Part shown: piece by piece, positions 17,245 to 26,161 of the stretch
Layout: the number at the start of each line of letters is the position of its first letter
How positions within the stretch are numbered: position 1 is the first letter of the stretch
Source of the DNA: an uncultured Acidobacteriia bacterium
GTDB taxonomy: Bacteria; Acidobacteriota; Terriglobia; Bryobacterales; Bryobacteraceae
Length of the DNA stretch: 64,000 nucleotides
NCBI GenBank assembly: GCA_903851195.1
Contig: CAINNJ010000025.1
Location: forward strand, 124,001-188,000
Direction of reading: 5' to 3'
Position numbers and translations under genes: made by a program
Notes under the pieces: generated by a model
Databases searched by the model: none
The model's input: only the letters and a program-made list of their open reading frames with translations
Told to the model about the DNA's origin: nothing

Positions 17245-17868
17245 CTATTTCGAAAGAACGAAGCCGTCCACCTGGACGTCGAGCAGGTGGTTGACGCGGA
17301 TACCGTAGATGCCATCCGTCTTCGCCACCGCGCCGGTCTTCGGCTCGGAATGCACGACGGTCCCGTTCACGACGAAGTCGATTTTGTCCGCGCCAACCCG
17401 CACTTCAAGGTCGTTAACGGACTTCCCGCTGTCGTCCGGTTTCTTCACGGCATCGGACGGGGTCCGGCCCACCACGTTGCTGGTCGCGTTGCCGTCGCGT
17501 TTCTTCACCAGCCAGGTGCCGTTCTGCGCCACTTCGAAATACAGGTAGGTCTGGTCCGCGCCTTCGAGGCCGCTGCCGCCGAAGACCAGGCCGTAGTAGT
17601 TGGCGTGACCGCTCGGTTTCAGCAGGGTGAACGAGCCCTTCAGGGTGTAGGTTCCGCTGGCGGTGTTCGCGGGATTCCAGTAGACGGCCGCCTGGGGATT
17701 GGTGGCATGGAAGCCGGAACCCGCGGTCACGAATTTGATTTCGCCGGCGCCGTCGGGGTCGGAGGCGGAAGTGCTGCGGTCCACGCGCAGTTTCCAGCCT
17801 TTGGGGGATTGGGCCAGCAGGGGCATGGTGGCCGCCACCGCGATTGCGATCAGCGCTCGTCGATTCAT
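17245..17868 (-). CDS. Secreted beta-sandwich protein (DUF1080/LamG-like), function unknown
   Basis: 207 residues with a signal peptide (MNRRALIAIAVAATMPLLAQ). The rest is all-beta with a pattern seen in concanavalin-like folds such as DUF1080: AVYWNPANTASGTYTLKGSF, YYGLVFGGSGLEG, YLYFEVAQNGTWLVKKR, NDLEVRVGADKIDFVVNGTVVH and a final GIRVNHLLDVQVDGF. Similar domains bind or cleave sugars, but no catalytic residues can be named. It stands alone, divergent from the AI-2E-type gene (94-bp gap) and downstream of nothing obvious. Confidence 0.7.
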   Translation of the reverse strand: MNRRALIAIAVAATMPLLAQSPKGWKLRVDRSTSASDPDGAGEIKFVTAGSGFHATNPQAAVYWNPANTASGTYTLKGSFTLLKPSGHANYYGLVFGGSGLEGADQTYLYFEVAQNGTWLVKKRDGNATSNVVGRTPSDAVKKPDDSGKSVNDLEVRVGADKIDFVVNGTVVHSEPKTGAVAKTDGIYGIRVNHLLDVQVDGFVLSK

Positions 17869-17962
17869 CGTTTGATCTCCTGTAAACCCTCGTCATTTTA
17901 CGCCATTGCTCGTTGGTCCGGAGCTTGTGCGCGGGGAACACTGGTAAGATCGCTCTGTCTTC

Positions 17963-19843
17963 ATGGCGCGACCGAACGCGAACGTTTCCAGTTTTACGCC
18001 GCCCTCGGGCTTTCCACCGACCGCGGGTTTCGCGATTGCCGTGGCGATTCTCTATTTTGGCCGCGAACTGGTGATTCCGCTGGCGTTCGCGCTGCTGATC
18101 TCGTTCCTGCTGAGCCCGGCGGTGAAGCGGCTGGAGAGGTGGCGCGTGCCGAGGATGCCGGCGTCGCTGCTGGTGGTGGCGCTGGCGTCGGCGGCCGTCA
18201 CGATTATCGGCTGGCTGGTGATGGGGGAACTGATCCAGACGGCGCGCAGCCTGCCTCAATATACAGACAATGTGCGCCGCAAGGTGCAGGCTCTCGAGGG
18301 GCAATCGAGGAGCGTGAGCAGGATCGTGTCGAGCCTGGAGGAACTGGGCAGCGACGCGGAAACGGCCGCTTCGACGCCGGTGTCCCCGGCGACCGGCGCC
18401 ACGAAGCGGGGACTGCGCAGGAAATCCGAACCCGCTCCGGAGCCGGCGGCTCCGGCGTCCGCCGCTCCGGTCGTGATGCCGGTGCGCATCGTGGAACAAC
18501 ACACGCTGGTGCAGGTGATCCGGGACTACTCGGGCGGCGTGCTGCGGCCGATCGGGACGATCGGTCTGATTGTGGTGTTCACGATATTCATGCTGATCGA
18601 CCGCGACGGTCTGCGCAACCGGTTGCTGCGGCTGATGGGCCAGGGCAAGCTGCAGGCGACCACGAAGGCGATGGACGACGCGGGGCAGCGGGTGAGCCGT
18701 TATGTGCTGATGCAGTCGGCGGTGAACGTGGGCTTCGGGACCATTATCGCGACGGGGCTTTCGCTGCTGGGCGTGCCGAGTTCGCTGCTGTGGGGCGTGC
18801 TCGGGACCTTCCTCCGCTTTCTGCCCTACGTGGGGCCGATTATCGCGTGGCTGCTGCCGTTCGCGCTGACGCTGGCGGAGAGCGACGGGTGGGCGACGCC
18901 GCTTTCGGTGACCGGGCTGTTCTTCGTGACCGAGATGATTATCGGGAACCTGGTGGAGCCGCTGCTCTACGGGGTGCATACCGGGCTTTCGGCCGTGGCG
19001 ATCGTGTTTTCCGCGGTGTTCTGGACGGTGCTCTGGGGGCCGGTGGGGCTGCTGCTGGCGACGCCGATGACCGTTTGTCTGAGCGTGCTGGGACGGCATT
19101 CGCCGCAACTGGAGTTCCTGAACATCGTGCTGGGCGACGAGCCGGTGCTGACGCCGGACGCGATCTTCTACCAGCGGCTGCTGGCGCTCGATCAGCAGGA
19201 TGCGATGAACGTGCTGGAGAATCTGGGCAAGGGCATTCCTCTGATCCAGTTGTTCGACCAGGTGGTGATTCCGGCGCTGGCCATGGCGCAGCGGGACCGG
19301 CATACCGGGCAACTGGACGCGCGGCGCGAGGATTTCGTGGTGCAGAGCATCAACGAGTTCGTGACGGAACTGACCGAGTCGGAGGCGGTTCCCGTGGCGA
19401 GCCGGGGGGCGCGCGCGACGCGGGTGTTCTGCATACCGGGGTTCGGGGCGGCGGACGAGATCGGGTCGGCGATGTGGGCGCATTTTCTGGGTCAGGAAGG
19501 GTTTCCGACGATTGCGTTTCCGGTGACGGAATCGCCGGGCGAACTGATTCAGAGCCTGGGCGGGCAGGCGGACGATGTGATCTGCATTTCGGCGGCGCCG
19601 CCCTTTTCGGCGAGTCATGCGCGAAAGGCCGCGAAAAATATCCGGGAACATGGCGTGGATTGTTTGATTGTGGCGGGGCTTTGGGGGATTACGGGCGTGA
19701 GCGAGGGTGCGCCTTCGGCGCGCCTGGCACGGCTGCAAAAGTCATTGACGGCGACGATCGCTTCCACCCTGGCCGAGGCGGTGGAGCAGGTGAAAGCGGC
19801 GGATCGGCGGATGGCGCCGCGGGAAGAGACGAGCGGCGACTGA
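17963..19843 (+). CDS. AI-2E family (PF01594-type) permease with extra C-terminal Rossmann-like domain
   Basis: 626 residues; typical family members have about 350. The N-terminal two-thirds hold the usual membrane core: hydrophobic segments near residues 20-50 and 65-90, a Pro/Ala-rich soluble insert (about 130-180), then GTIGLIVVFTIFMLIDRDGLR, LWGVLGTFLRFLPYVGPIIA and NLVEPLLYG, family signatures. Residues about 480-600 form an alternating beta-alpha domain (RVFCIPGFGAADEIGSAMW, DDVICISAAPPFSASHAR, VDCLIVAGLWG) that resembles a cobalamin-binding or receiver-like Rossmann fold but lacks DxHxxG. Members export small molecules or act in ion exchange; the substrate here is unknown, and the added domain may be a regulatory sensor. 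Confidence 0.83.
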   Translation: MARPNANVSSFTPPSGFPPTAGFAIAVAILYFGRELVIPLAFALLISFLLSPAVKRLERWRVPRMPASLLVVALASAAVTIIGWLVMGELIQTARSLPQYTDNVRRKVQALEGQSRSVSRIVSSLEELGSDAETAASTPVSPATGATKRGLRRKSEPAPEPAAPASAAPVVMPVRIVEQHTLVQVIRDYSGGVLRPIGTIGLIVVFTIFMLIDRDGLRNRLLRLMGQGKLQATTKAMDDAGQRVSRYVLMQSAVNVGFGTIIATGLSLLGVPSSLLWGVLGTFLRFLPYVGPIIAWLLPFALTLAESDGWATPLSVTGLFFVTEMIIGNLVEPLLYGVHTGLSAVAIVFSAVFWTVLWGPVGLLLATPMTVCLSVLGRHSPQLEFLNIVLGDEPVLTPDAIFYQRLLALDQQDAMNVLENLGKGIPLIQLFDQVVIPALAMAQRDRHTGQLDARREDFVVQSINEFVTELTESEAVPVASRGARATRVFCIPGFGAADEIGSAMWAHFLGQEGFPTIAFPVTESPGELIQSLGGQADDVICISAAPPFSASHARKAAKNIREHGVDCLIVAGLWGITGVSEGAPSARLARLQKSLTATIASTLAEAVEQVKAADRRMAPREETSGD

Positions 19844-19866
19844 CCGGCCAGGCGATTTCAGCTTCC

Positions 19867-19924
19867 TGCTCCGCGCGCGGAGCATGGCATTTTTTTCGGC
19901 TTCATGCTCCGCGCGCGGAGCATG
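19867..19924. repeat. Twin 18-bp palindromes downstream of the AI-2E-type gene
   Basis: TGCTCCGCGCGCGGAGCA occurs twice in direct order (19867-19884 and 19905-19922), 38 bp apart. The second is extended to a 22-bp perfect palindrome by flanking CA/TG. The first is followed after five bases by seven Ts (19890-19896), so it can work as terminator for the preceding gene. The surrounding 326 bp (19844-20169) hold no plausible gene; a T-arm-like stretch near 20010 on the minus strand does not fold as a tRNA. Confidence 0.75.
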
Positions 19925-20169
19925 TCGGGGAGAAGCCAAACCCCGGCCGCATGAGATGGCAGCGCCTACCCCCGAATCTTTGTTGCGACTTTGCCGACTC
20001 AGAGCCTCGAGGAATTGAACCGGCTTTACGCGGACTGGCCACAGACCGGGGCGGCCACCCTCTTATGACCCAAGAAGTAGCAGACGGGCGAGGGCGCGCC
20101 TGTTGCGGGTTTCTGGAAAACGCCGCTAAACGGTTCAAAATACGGGGTAAAAAATAATTTCGAAGACGG

Positions 20170-22908
20170 TCACCGGCTTTCGGAGAGCAGTTCGCGAATC
20201 CGGGCAAGCAGAACTTCGCGGCGGAAGGGTTTGGGAAGCAGCGGGATGTCCGTCCCGACGATGCCCAAGTCGCGGTCCGGATAGCCGGAGATACAGAGAA
20301 CGGGAACACCGGGGCGCAGTTCACGGAAGCGGCGGATGACCTCCGACCCTTTCATGCCGGGCAGGACGACATCGCTCAGCAGCAGGTGAATGGGTCCGGG
20401 AAAGAAGGTGGCGAGTTCGAGAGCCTGGGCGCCCGCGGCGGCGGAGAGGACCTCATAACCATGCGAGGCGAGAGCGTGCCGGACGTAATTGCGGACGGCC
20501 TCTTCGTCCTCCACCAGCAGCACGGTTTCGGCGCCGCGCGCCGGGAGTTCGCCGGGTTGGGGCGGGGGCTCCGCAGGCAGAACGTCGGTGAGCGCCGGGA
20601 GGAGAACACGGAAAGACGTCCCCACGCCCGGCGTGCTGCAAAACGAGATGGAGCCGCCGCTCTGCTGCACGATTCCGTAAACGGTCGAGAGGCCGAGGCC
20701 GGTCCCCTTCCCCGGTGGCTTGGTGGTAAAGAAGGGCTCGTAGAGATGCGACTGGACTTCGGGCGTCATGCCGGTCCCGGTGTCCGTGACCGAGATCGCG
20801 AGCCGGTCTTCGGGAGCCGTACCGGCCGCGGCCTCCGGTTCGGAAGTTCCGCGCAGCCAGGAGGTTTCAATGAGGAGCTTACCGCCGCCCGGCATGGCGT
20901 CGCGGGCGTTCACGGCGAGGTTGACGATTACCTGCTCGATGAGAACGGGGTCGGCGCGGATGAAGCCGTCGTGGGCGCCGGGCGAGATCGTGATCCGGAT
21001 CTTCGGACCGATGAGCCTGCGCAGCATCGATTCGAGGCCGGACACCAGGCTGTCGAGCAGAATGTTTTCCGGAACGCCGGAGGTGCCGCGGCTGAAGTTG
21101 AGCATCTGGCGGGTAAGGCCCGAGGCTTTCTCGGCAGCCTCCGCGATCTGTTCGAGGGGAACGCGGAGAGGGTGCCGCGGACCGGCGGTGTCGAGCGCCA
21201 TCTCCGTATAGCCGATGATGATGGTGAGCAGGTTGTTGAAGTCGTGCGCTATGCCTCCGGCCAGCAGGCCGATGCTTTCGAGCTTCTGCGCCTGCCGGAA
21301 GCGGTTCTCGAGTTCCTTGCGTTCGGTGAGATCCACCGTGAACCAGAGGGTCTTGCCCTCGTCGGGCTCATTCAGTTTGACACCGGCGACGAGCACCGGA
21401 ACGTGCCTGCCGTTCTTGTGACGATAGGTCCTTTCAAAAGGCGCGCAAACGCCGTCTCTGCAAAGAGTTTCGCCGACGGTGTCGCCGCTGCGCAGCGTGT
21501 CCGGGGTCGAGATGGACATCCAGGTGGCGGGAGGATCCGTTAACTCGCCCGCTGAGTAGCCCAGCATACGAAGAAACTGGTCGTTGGTTTCGAGAATGCA
21601 GGTGTTCTGCGTGACGAGGATCCCAAGGATATCGGCTTCGAAAAGGCGGCGGAAGCGCTCGTTGCTCTGCAGCAGCGCTTTCTCGGCGCGTTTGCGCGAG
21701 GTGATCACGCGCAGGGTGAAGACGGTGCCGATGCATTCCCCGTTGAGTTCCACGGGAGCGCAGGAGGCGGAAACATTGACCGGCGTGCCGTCTTTGGCGC
21801 GGAACACATCTTCCATTTCCCGCACGACTTCGCCGGAGAGAAGAGCGTGATAAAGGCGGCACTCCGAGAGGGGAAAAGGGGAGCCATCGGGATACGTGGG
21901 GTGAAACAGGTCATGAGGACTCTGAGCCCGGAACTCTTCCAGCGAATAGCCGAAGGCCCGCTCGGTGGCCGGGTTGATCCGTTCCACCGCGCCGTGGCGG
22001 TCGAGGAGCATGATGCAGTTGGCGCTGCCTTCGGCGATGCTCGCGCTGAGGCGAAGCTGGTACTGCAGGGCGTGTTCGGCGCGTTTGGCTTCGGTGACGT
22101 CGCGGACCACGCCGGTGTAGCGAACGGGCTTGCCGTGGTCGTCCCGAAGCACCTGGCCGGAGCCGGCGATCCATCGGAATACGCCGTCGGCCGAAGGCCT
22201 GGTGCGATATTCCTCGATGCAGTGGCCGGAGCCGCCTGGCTCGACTGCGCGCGCGAAAGCCGTCCGGATGCGATCCCGGTCTTCGGGATGAACGGACTGC
22301 AGGTAAAGTTCAACGCCCGGTTCCGCTTCGGGAGTCTGCCCCAGGAGGCGGCGGTAAACATCGGACCACTTCGCTTCTCCGGTGACGAGATCGATGTCGT
22401 AGACATCCGTGTCGGTGGATTCGAGCGCCAGGGACAGGAGCGCTTCGCTCTCCGCCAGGCGCCGGCCGGACTCTCTGTTTTCCGCGCGGGAGGCGGCCTC
22501 CCGCAGGGCGCGATCGACGGCGGCGCCGAGGCGTCTCAGATTGTCCTTCATCAGATAATCGGCGGCTCCGGCGCGCATCATGGCAACGGCGAGAGCTTCG
22601 CCCGCGACGCCCGAGACCACGAGAAACGGGATGTCGCGACCGGATTCCCGGAGAATGGCGAGGGCGGAGGGCGCGTCGATCGTCCCTTGTTCTTCTGATG
22701 CCTGTTCTCCCGATGAAGGAAGAGCGGACAGGCGGTAGTCGCAGACGATCAGATCCCAACAGCGGGCGGCGAGAGCGTTCCGCAAAGAGGCGGCATCCCA
22801 CACCCGTTCCGGGAGCGCGTGGTAGCCCGCGAGGCGCAGTTGCCGCACCAGCAGTTCGGCATCGCGGTCGGAATCCTCAATGTGTAAGAGCCGGAGCGGG
22901 CGATCCAT
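20170..22908 (-). CDS. Hybrid sensor histidine kinase: REC-PAS-PAS-PAS-HisKA-HATPase-REC
   Basis: 912 residues, cytoplasmic, with no membrane segment. Order: N-terminal receiver (1-130; LHIEDSDRD, phospho-Asp in LIVCDYRL, Lys in DYLMKDN), PAS about 150-280 (HPEDRDRIR, VVRDVTEAKRAE), PAS about 285-410, PAS about 415-535 (VDLTERKELENRF), HisKA with H-box [12 protein letters not shown] near 550, HATPase ([36 protein letters not shown]) and a C-terminal receiver (LLVEDEEAVRNY, LLLSDVVLPGMKG, PKPF). Two receivers flanking the kinase suggest a phosphorelay fed from another kinase and passed to an unknown output; no DNA-binding domain is present. It is 8 bp downstream of a close paralogue. Confidence 0.95.
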   Translation of the reverse strand: MDRPLRLLHIEDSDRDAELLVRQLRLAGYHALPERVWDAASLRNALAARCWDLIVCDYRLSALPSSGEQASEEQGTIDAPSALAILRESGRDIPFLVVSGVAGEALAVAMMRAGAADYLMKDNLRRLGAAVDRALREAASRAENRESGRRLAESEALLSLALESTDTDVYDIDLVTGEAKWSDVYRRLLGQTPEAEPGVELYLQSVHPEDRDRIRTAFARAVEPGGSGHCIEEYRTRPSADGVFRWIAGSGQVLRDDHGKPVRYTGVVRDVTEAKRAEHALQYQLRLSASIAEGSANCIMLLDRHGAVERINPATERAFGYSLEEFRAQSPHDLFHPTYPDGSPFPLSECRLYHALLSGEVVREMEDVFRAKDGTPVNVSASCAPVELNGECIGTVFTLRVITSRKRAEKALLQSNERFRRLFEADILGILVTQNTCILETNDQFLRMLGYSAGELTDPPATWMSISTPDTLRSGDTVGETLCRDGVCAPFERTYRHKNGRHVPVLVAGVKLNEPDEGKTLWFTVDLTERKELENRFRQAQKLESIGLLAGGIAHDFNNLLTIIIGYTEMALDTAGPRHPLRVPLEQIAEAAEKASGLTRQMLNFSRGTSGVPENILLDSLVSGLESMLRRLIGPKIRITISPGAHDGFIRADPVLIEQVIVNLAVNARDAMPGGGKLLIETSWLRGTSEPEAAAGTAPEDRLAISVTDTGTGMTPEVQSHLYEPFFTTKPPGKGTGLGLSTVYGIVQQSGGSISFCSTPGVGTSFRVLLPALTDVLPAEPPPQPGELPARGAETVLLVEDEEAVRNYVRHALASHGYEVLSAAAGAQALELATFFPGPIHLLLSDVVLPGMKGSEVIRRFRELRPGVPVLCISGYPDRDLGIVGTDIPLLPKPFRREVLLARIRELLSESR

Positions 22909-22916
22909 GGCGCTCG

Positions 22917-25322
22917 TCAGTACGTCTCCGCGACCAGGTGCGAGCTTCCCGCCGCTTGCCTGCTTCCGGCGGCGGCGTCCTGCGAATCGAAGGGGCCGGA
23001 ATCCGGGCCGGCCTGCAATTCCTGCGCGGCGGGCAGCAGGATACGGAAGGACGTGCCCACGCCAGGCGCACTGGTGAAGGTCACGCGACCACCGCTTTGT
23101 TTGACGATGCCGTAGACGGCCGAGAGGCCCAGGCCCGTGCCCTTTCCCTGCTCTTTGGTGGTGAAGAAAGGCTCGTAAACGCGGGCCTGAATTTCGGGGG
23201 TCATGCCGCAGCCGGTATCCGTGACGGAAATCGACAGCCAGCGCGATGGGTCCTGTTCCGCCGCCTCCGGAGCAACCCAGGCGGTTTCGATGATGAGTTT
23301 GCCGCCATCGGGCATGGCGTCGCGGGAGTTCACGACGAGGTTGAGGATGGCCTGTTCGATGAGAGTGGGGTCGGCATGGATATAGCCGTCATGCGCGCCG
23401 GGGAGCAGCAGGACTTCGATTTCCTCGCCGATCAGGCGGCGGAGCATCTGTTCGACGCCGATGACGAGAGTATCGAGGAGCAGGAATTCCGGGGCGCCGT
23501 TATTCATGCGGCTGAAGGTCAGTAACTGGCGGGTGAGGTCGGAAGCCTTGCCCGCGGCGCCGGCGATCCGCTCCATCGCCGGGCGGAGAGGATGCCGCGA
23601 ATGCAGCGTTTCGAGGGCCATTTCCGAGTAGCCGATCATGACCGTCAGCAGGTTATTGAAGTCATGCGCGACGCCGCCGGCCAGCTGGCCGATGCTTTCG
23701 AGCTTCTGGGCCTGGCGGAACTGGGCTTCGAGATTCTTTTGCTCGGTCAGATCGACGACGAACCAGAGGAAGCGGCCCTCGTCGGCGGCGGTCAGATCCA
23801 CGCCGGCGATCAGCACCGGAACGCGGGCGCCGTTTTTGTGAATGTAAGCTTTCTCGAAGGCGGGGCAGACGCCGGTTTTGTCGAGCGACTCGAACGCGAG
23901 ACTGCAGGTAGGAAGCAGTTCGGGGGGCGTCAGACTCATCCATGTCATGCCGGACGCGGTCAGTTCTTCGCGCGAATAGCCGAGAACGCGGAGGAAATAA
24001 TCGTTGGTTTCGAGAATACGGGTGTGGTCCGTGATGAAAATACCGATGATATTCGAGTCGAAGAGGCGCCGGAAGCGCTCGTCGATCCGGCGCAGTTCGC
24101 GCTCGGCGCGTTTTTGTTCGGTAATGACGTTGAGGGTGAAGACACTGCCCATCGCCCGGCCGCCGAGCGCGAGGGGGGCGACGGAGATGGCGACGTCGAC
24201 GGCGGCGCCGTCTTTCGTGAAGAGCACGACTTCCATCTCATGGACGACCTGGCCCGAGATCACCGCCTGGTACATCGGACAAGTTTGCAGCAGTTCGGGA
24301 AAGGCCACGATATCCATGTGGCGAAGCAGTTCACACGGAGATTTTGCCTGGTATTCCTCCAGCGTAAAACCGAAGACGCGCCGTGCTTCCCGATTGATGA
24401 ACCCGACGCGGCCGTCGACGCCGATCAGCATGATGGGATCGGTGCTGTTTTCCGTGAGGCAGGCGTTCAGCTGCAGCTGATACTGCAGGGCCTGTTCGGC
24501 GCGTTTGGTTTCCGTGATATCGCGGACCACGCCCACGAACCGAACCGCGCGCCCGTGTTCGTCATACAGAGTCCGGCCGGAACCGGAAAGCCAGCGCACT
24601 TCGCCGGTGGCGGAAGGCGCGGTGCGATATTCGGCGGAATAAATGCCTTCGCCGCCCGACTGCAGAGAACGCGAAACTTCCCGTTCGACATAATTTCTGT
24701 CCTCCGGGTGAACGACCTGCAGGAAAGCTTCATAGGAAGGCTCCTGTACGGGAGAAACACCGAGCGCGGCACGCGCGCGGCCGCACCAGACCAGGTCGCC
24801 GGTGACGGGATTGAAGTCGAACACGCCCGTGCCGGTGGAATCGAGCGCGAGGGCAAGCCGGGCCTCGCTGTCGCGCAGGCGGCGGCGGGACTCATTGCGT
24901 TCGGCGCGCGAGGCGGCTTCGCGGAGTTCGCGCTCCACGGCGACGGTGAGGCCGGTCAGATCATCCTTCATGACGTAGTCGCTGGCGCCCGCGCGCAACA
25001 TTACTGACGCGAAATCTTCGGTTGCGGCAAAATCTTCGCCGGCGGTGGCGAGGGCGAGGAGCGGGACGTCATGGCCGGATTCGCGCAGGATGGCGAGGGC
25101 TTCGGGAGCGGTGAACGACGTCATGCCGCAGTCGCAGATCGCGAGATCCCAGGGGCGAGAGGAGAGCGCCGCCTTCAGGCCGGAGGCGCTGTGCACGCGT
25201 TCGGAATCGACGGTGTAGCCCGATTTCAGAAGATGGCGGAGAATCCGATGTTCCTCGTTTTCGGAGTCCCCGATGTAAAGCAGGCCGATTGCGCGGCTTG
25301 TATGTTCCGTAAGGATCTCCAT
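22917..25322 (-). CDS. Sensor histidine kinase: degenerate REC-PAS-PAS-PAS-HisKA-HATPase (paralogue)
   Basis: 801 residues from ATG 25322, chosen because GGAGGAAA stands directly before it; a longer in-frame start at 25412 has no such site. It matches the downstream kinase domain for domain (PAS with [21 protein letters not shown]; His[24 protein letters not shown]; HATPase [14 protein letters not shown] and [14 protein letters not shown]) but lacks the C-terminal receiver. Its N-terminal receiver reads LLYIGDSEN, so one of the two acidic pocket residues (Glu in the paralogue) has become Gly, while the phospho-Asp (AICDCGM) and Lys (YVMKDD) remain. The pair looks like a tandem duplication with divided roles: this kinase may use the C-terminal receiver of its neighbour. 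Confidence 0.93.
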   Translation of the reverse strand: MEILTEHTSRAIGLLYIGDSENEEHRILRHLLKSGYTVDSERVHSASGLKAALSSRPWDLAICDCGMTSFTAPEALAILRESGHDVPLLALATAGEDFAATEDFASVMLRAGASDYVMKDDLTGLTVAVERELREAASRAERNESRRRLRDSEARLALALDSTGTGVFDFNPVTGDLVWCGRARAALGVSPVQEPSYEAFLQVVHPEDRNYVEREVSRSLQSGGEGIYSAEYRTAPSATGEVRWLSGSGRTLYDEHGRAVRFVGVVRDITETKRAEQALQYQLQLNACLTENSTDPIMLIGVDGRVGFINREARRVFGFTLEEYQAKSPCELLRHMDIVAFPELLQTCPMYQAVISGQVVHEMEVVLFTKDGAAVDVAISVAPLALGGRAMGSVFTLNVITEQKRAERELRRIDERFRRLFDSNIIGIFITDHTRILETNDYFLRVLGYSREELTASGMTWMSLTPPELLPTCSLAFESLDKTGVCPAFEKAYIHKNGARVPVLIAGVDLTAADEGRFLWFVVDLTEQKNLEAQFRQAQKLESIGQLAGGVAHDFNNLLTVMIGYSEMALETLHSRHPLRPAMERIAGAAGKASDLTRQLLTFSRMNNGAPEFLLLDTLVIGVEQMLRRLIGEEIEVLLLPGAHDGYIHADPTLIEQAILNLVVNSRDAMPDGGKLIIETAWVAPEAAEQDPSRWLSISVTDTGCGMTPEIQARVYEPFFTTKEQGKGTGLGLSAVYGIVKQSGGRVTFTSAPGVGTSFRILLPAAQELQAGPDSGPFDSQDAAAGSRQAAGSSHLVAETY

Positions 25323-25595
25323 TTTCCTCCGAATCGGCGCGTTGTTCCGGGATGTCGGGAAAAAGCTGGCCGTAAATCCCGCGACTCCGTTTCTATTCTG
25401 ACATTTTCGCAATCAATGAGCGCGGGCGGGAGTTCGGGCGCGGGAAGACAGGCGCGAATTTCCCGGCGATAAGCGGGTTTCGCGTTCGCGGCGCGTTTCT
25501 TCGATCCGGACGCAGCCCGGGCAATGGTTATCAAGAAGACCGATGAGGGCGGCGGGGGCTATACACGGCGGGGTTCCAAACTTCAGAATGCGGAT

Positions 25596-26141
25596 ATGAC
25601 GACAGAACAGCCATTTCTATCCGATGTGCAGCAGTTGAGGGCGCGCGCGCGGGCGAGTCTGGCGCAGGGCGCGGTGACGCCCGCTTACCAGGCCGACGTG
25701 AAGCAGACGATCGAGATTCTGCAGAGCGTGCTCGCCACGGAGATTGTGTGCGTGCTGCGTTACACCATGAACGCGATTGCGGCGACGGGGCTTTCGAGCC
25801 AGGGAGCGAAGGAAGAGTTCGAAGAGCACGCGCGAGAGGAACAGGAACATATGCGCCAGGCGGCGGAGCGGATCAACCAGCTGGGTGGAACGCCGAATTT
25901 CAATCCGGAGGGGCTGGCGACGAGGGCCGCGTCGCAGTATACGGAGACGGAGAGTCTGGTGGAGATGATCCGGGAGAACCTGGTCGCCGAGCGGATCGCG
26001 TGCGAGCATTACCGGGAGCTGATTCGCTATTTCGGGGACAAGGATCCGACCACGCGCGTGATGCTGGAAGGAATTCTGGCGAATGAAGAAGAACACGCCA
26101 ACGATATGAAGGATCTGCTGACGGCGCATGAGACGCGGTAG
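25596..26141 (+). CDS. Ferritin-like (bacterioferritin/Dps-type) di-iron protein
   Basis: About 181 residues from ATG 25596; an upstream in-frame ATG (25524) would add a low-complexity, unlikely leader. The four-helix bundle carries both halves of a di-iron site: Glu in LATEIVCVLRY, ExxH in AREEQEHMRQ, Glu in NLVAERIACEH and ExxH in ANEEEHANDM. Such proteins oxidise and store iron or protect DNA from peroxide in the cytoplasm. No heme-ligand Met can be assigned with certainty, so bacterioferritin versus rubrerythrin-like ferritin stays open. It is single, divergent from the kinase pair and convergent with the ArsB-type gene. Confidence 0.85.
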   Translation: MTTEQPFLSDVQQLRARARASLAQGAVTPAYQADVKQTIEILQSVLATEIVCVLRYTMNAIAATGLSSQGAKEEFEEHAREEQEHMRQAAERINQLGGTPNFNPEGLATRAASQYTETESLVEMIRENLVAERIACEHYRELIRYFGDKDPTTRVMLEGILANEEEHANDMKDLLTAHETR

Positions 26142-26161
26142 GCGGCGTCTGTAGGGGGAGC

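Noticed and set aside
17414-19738. 774-codon minus-strand frame opposite the AI-2E-type gene
   Set aside because: His/Arg/Pro-rich antisense shadow, no domain and no ribosome-binding site.
20000-20090. tRNA-like T-arm (GGTTCAATTCC) on the minus strand
   Set aside because: The flanking bases do not form a T-stem, and no acceptor or anticodon stem can be built.
17125-20157. 1010-codon open frame on the plus strand across the beta-sandwich and AI-2E-type genes
   Set aside because: It overlaps the real AI-2E-type gene in another frame on the same strand; composition is Arg/Gly/Ala-rich with no membrane segments or motifs.
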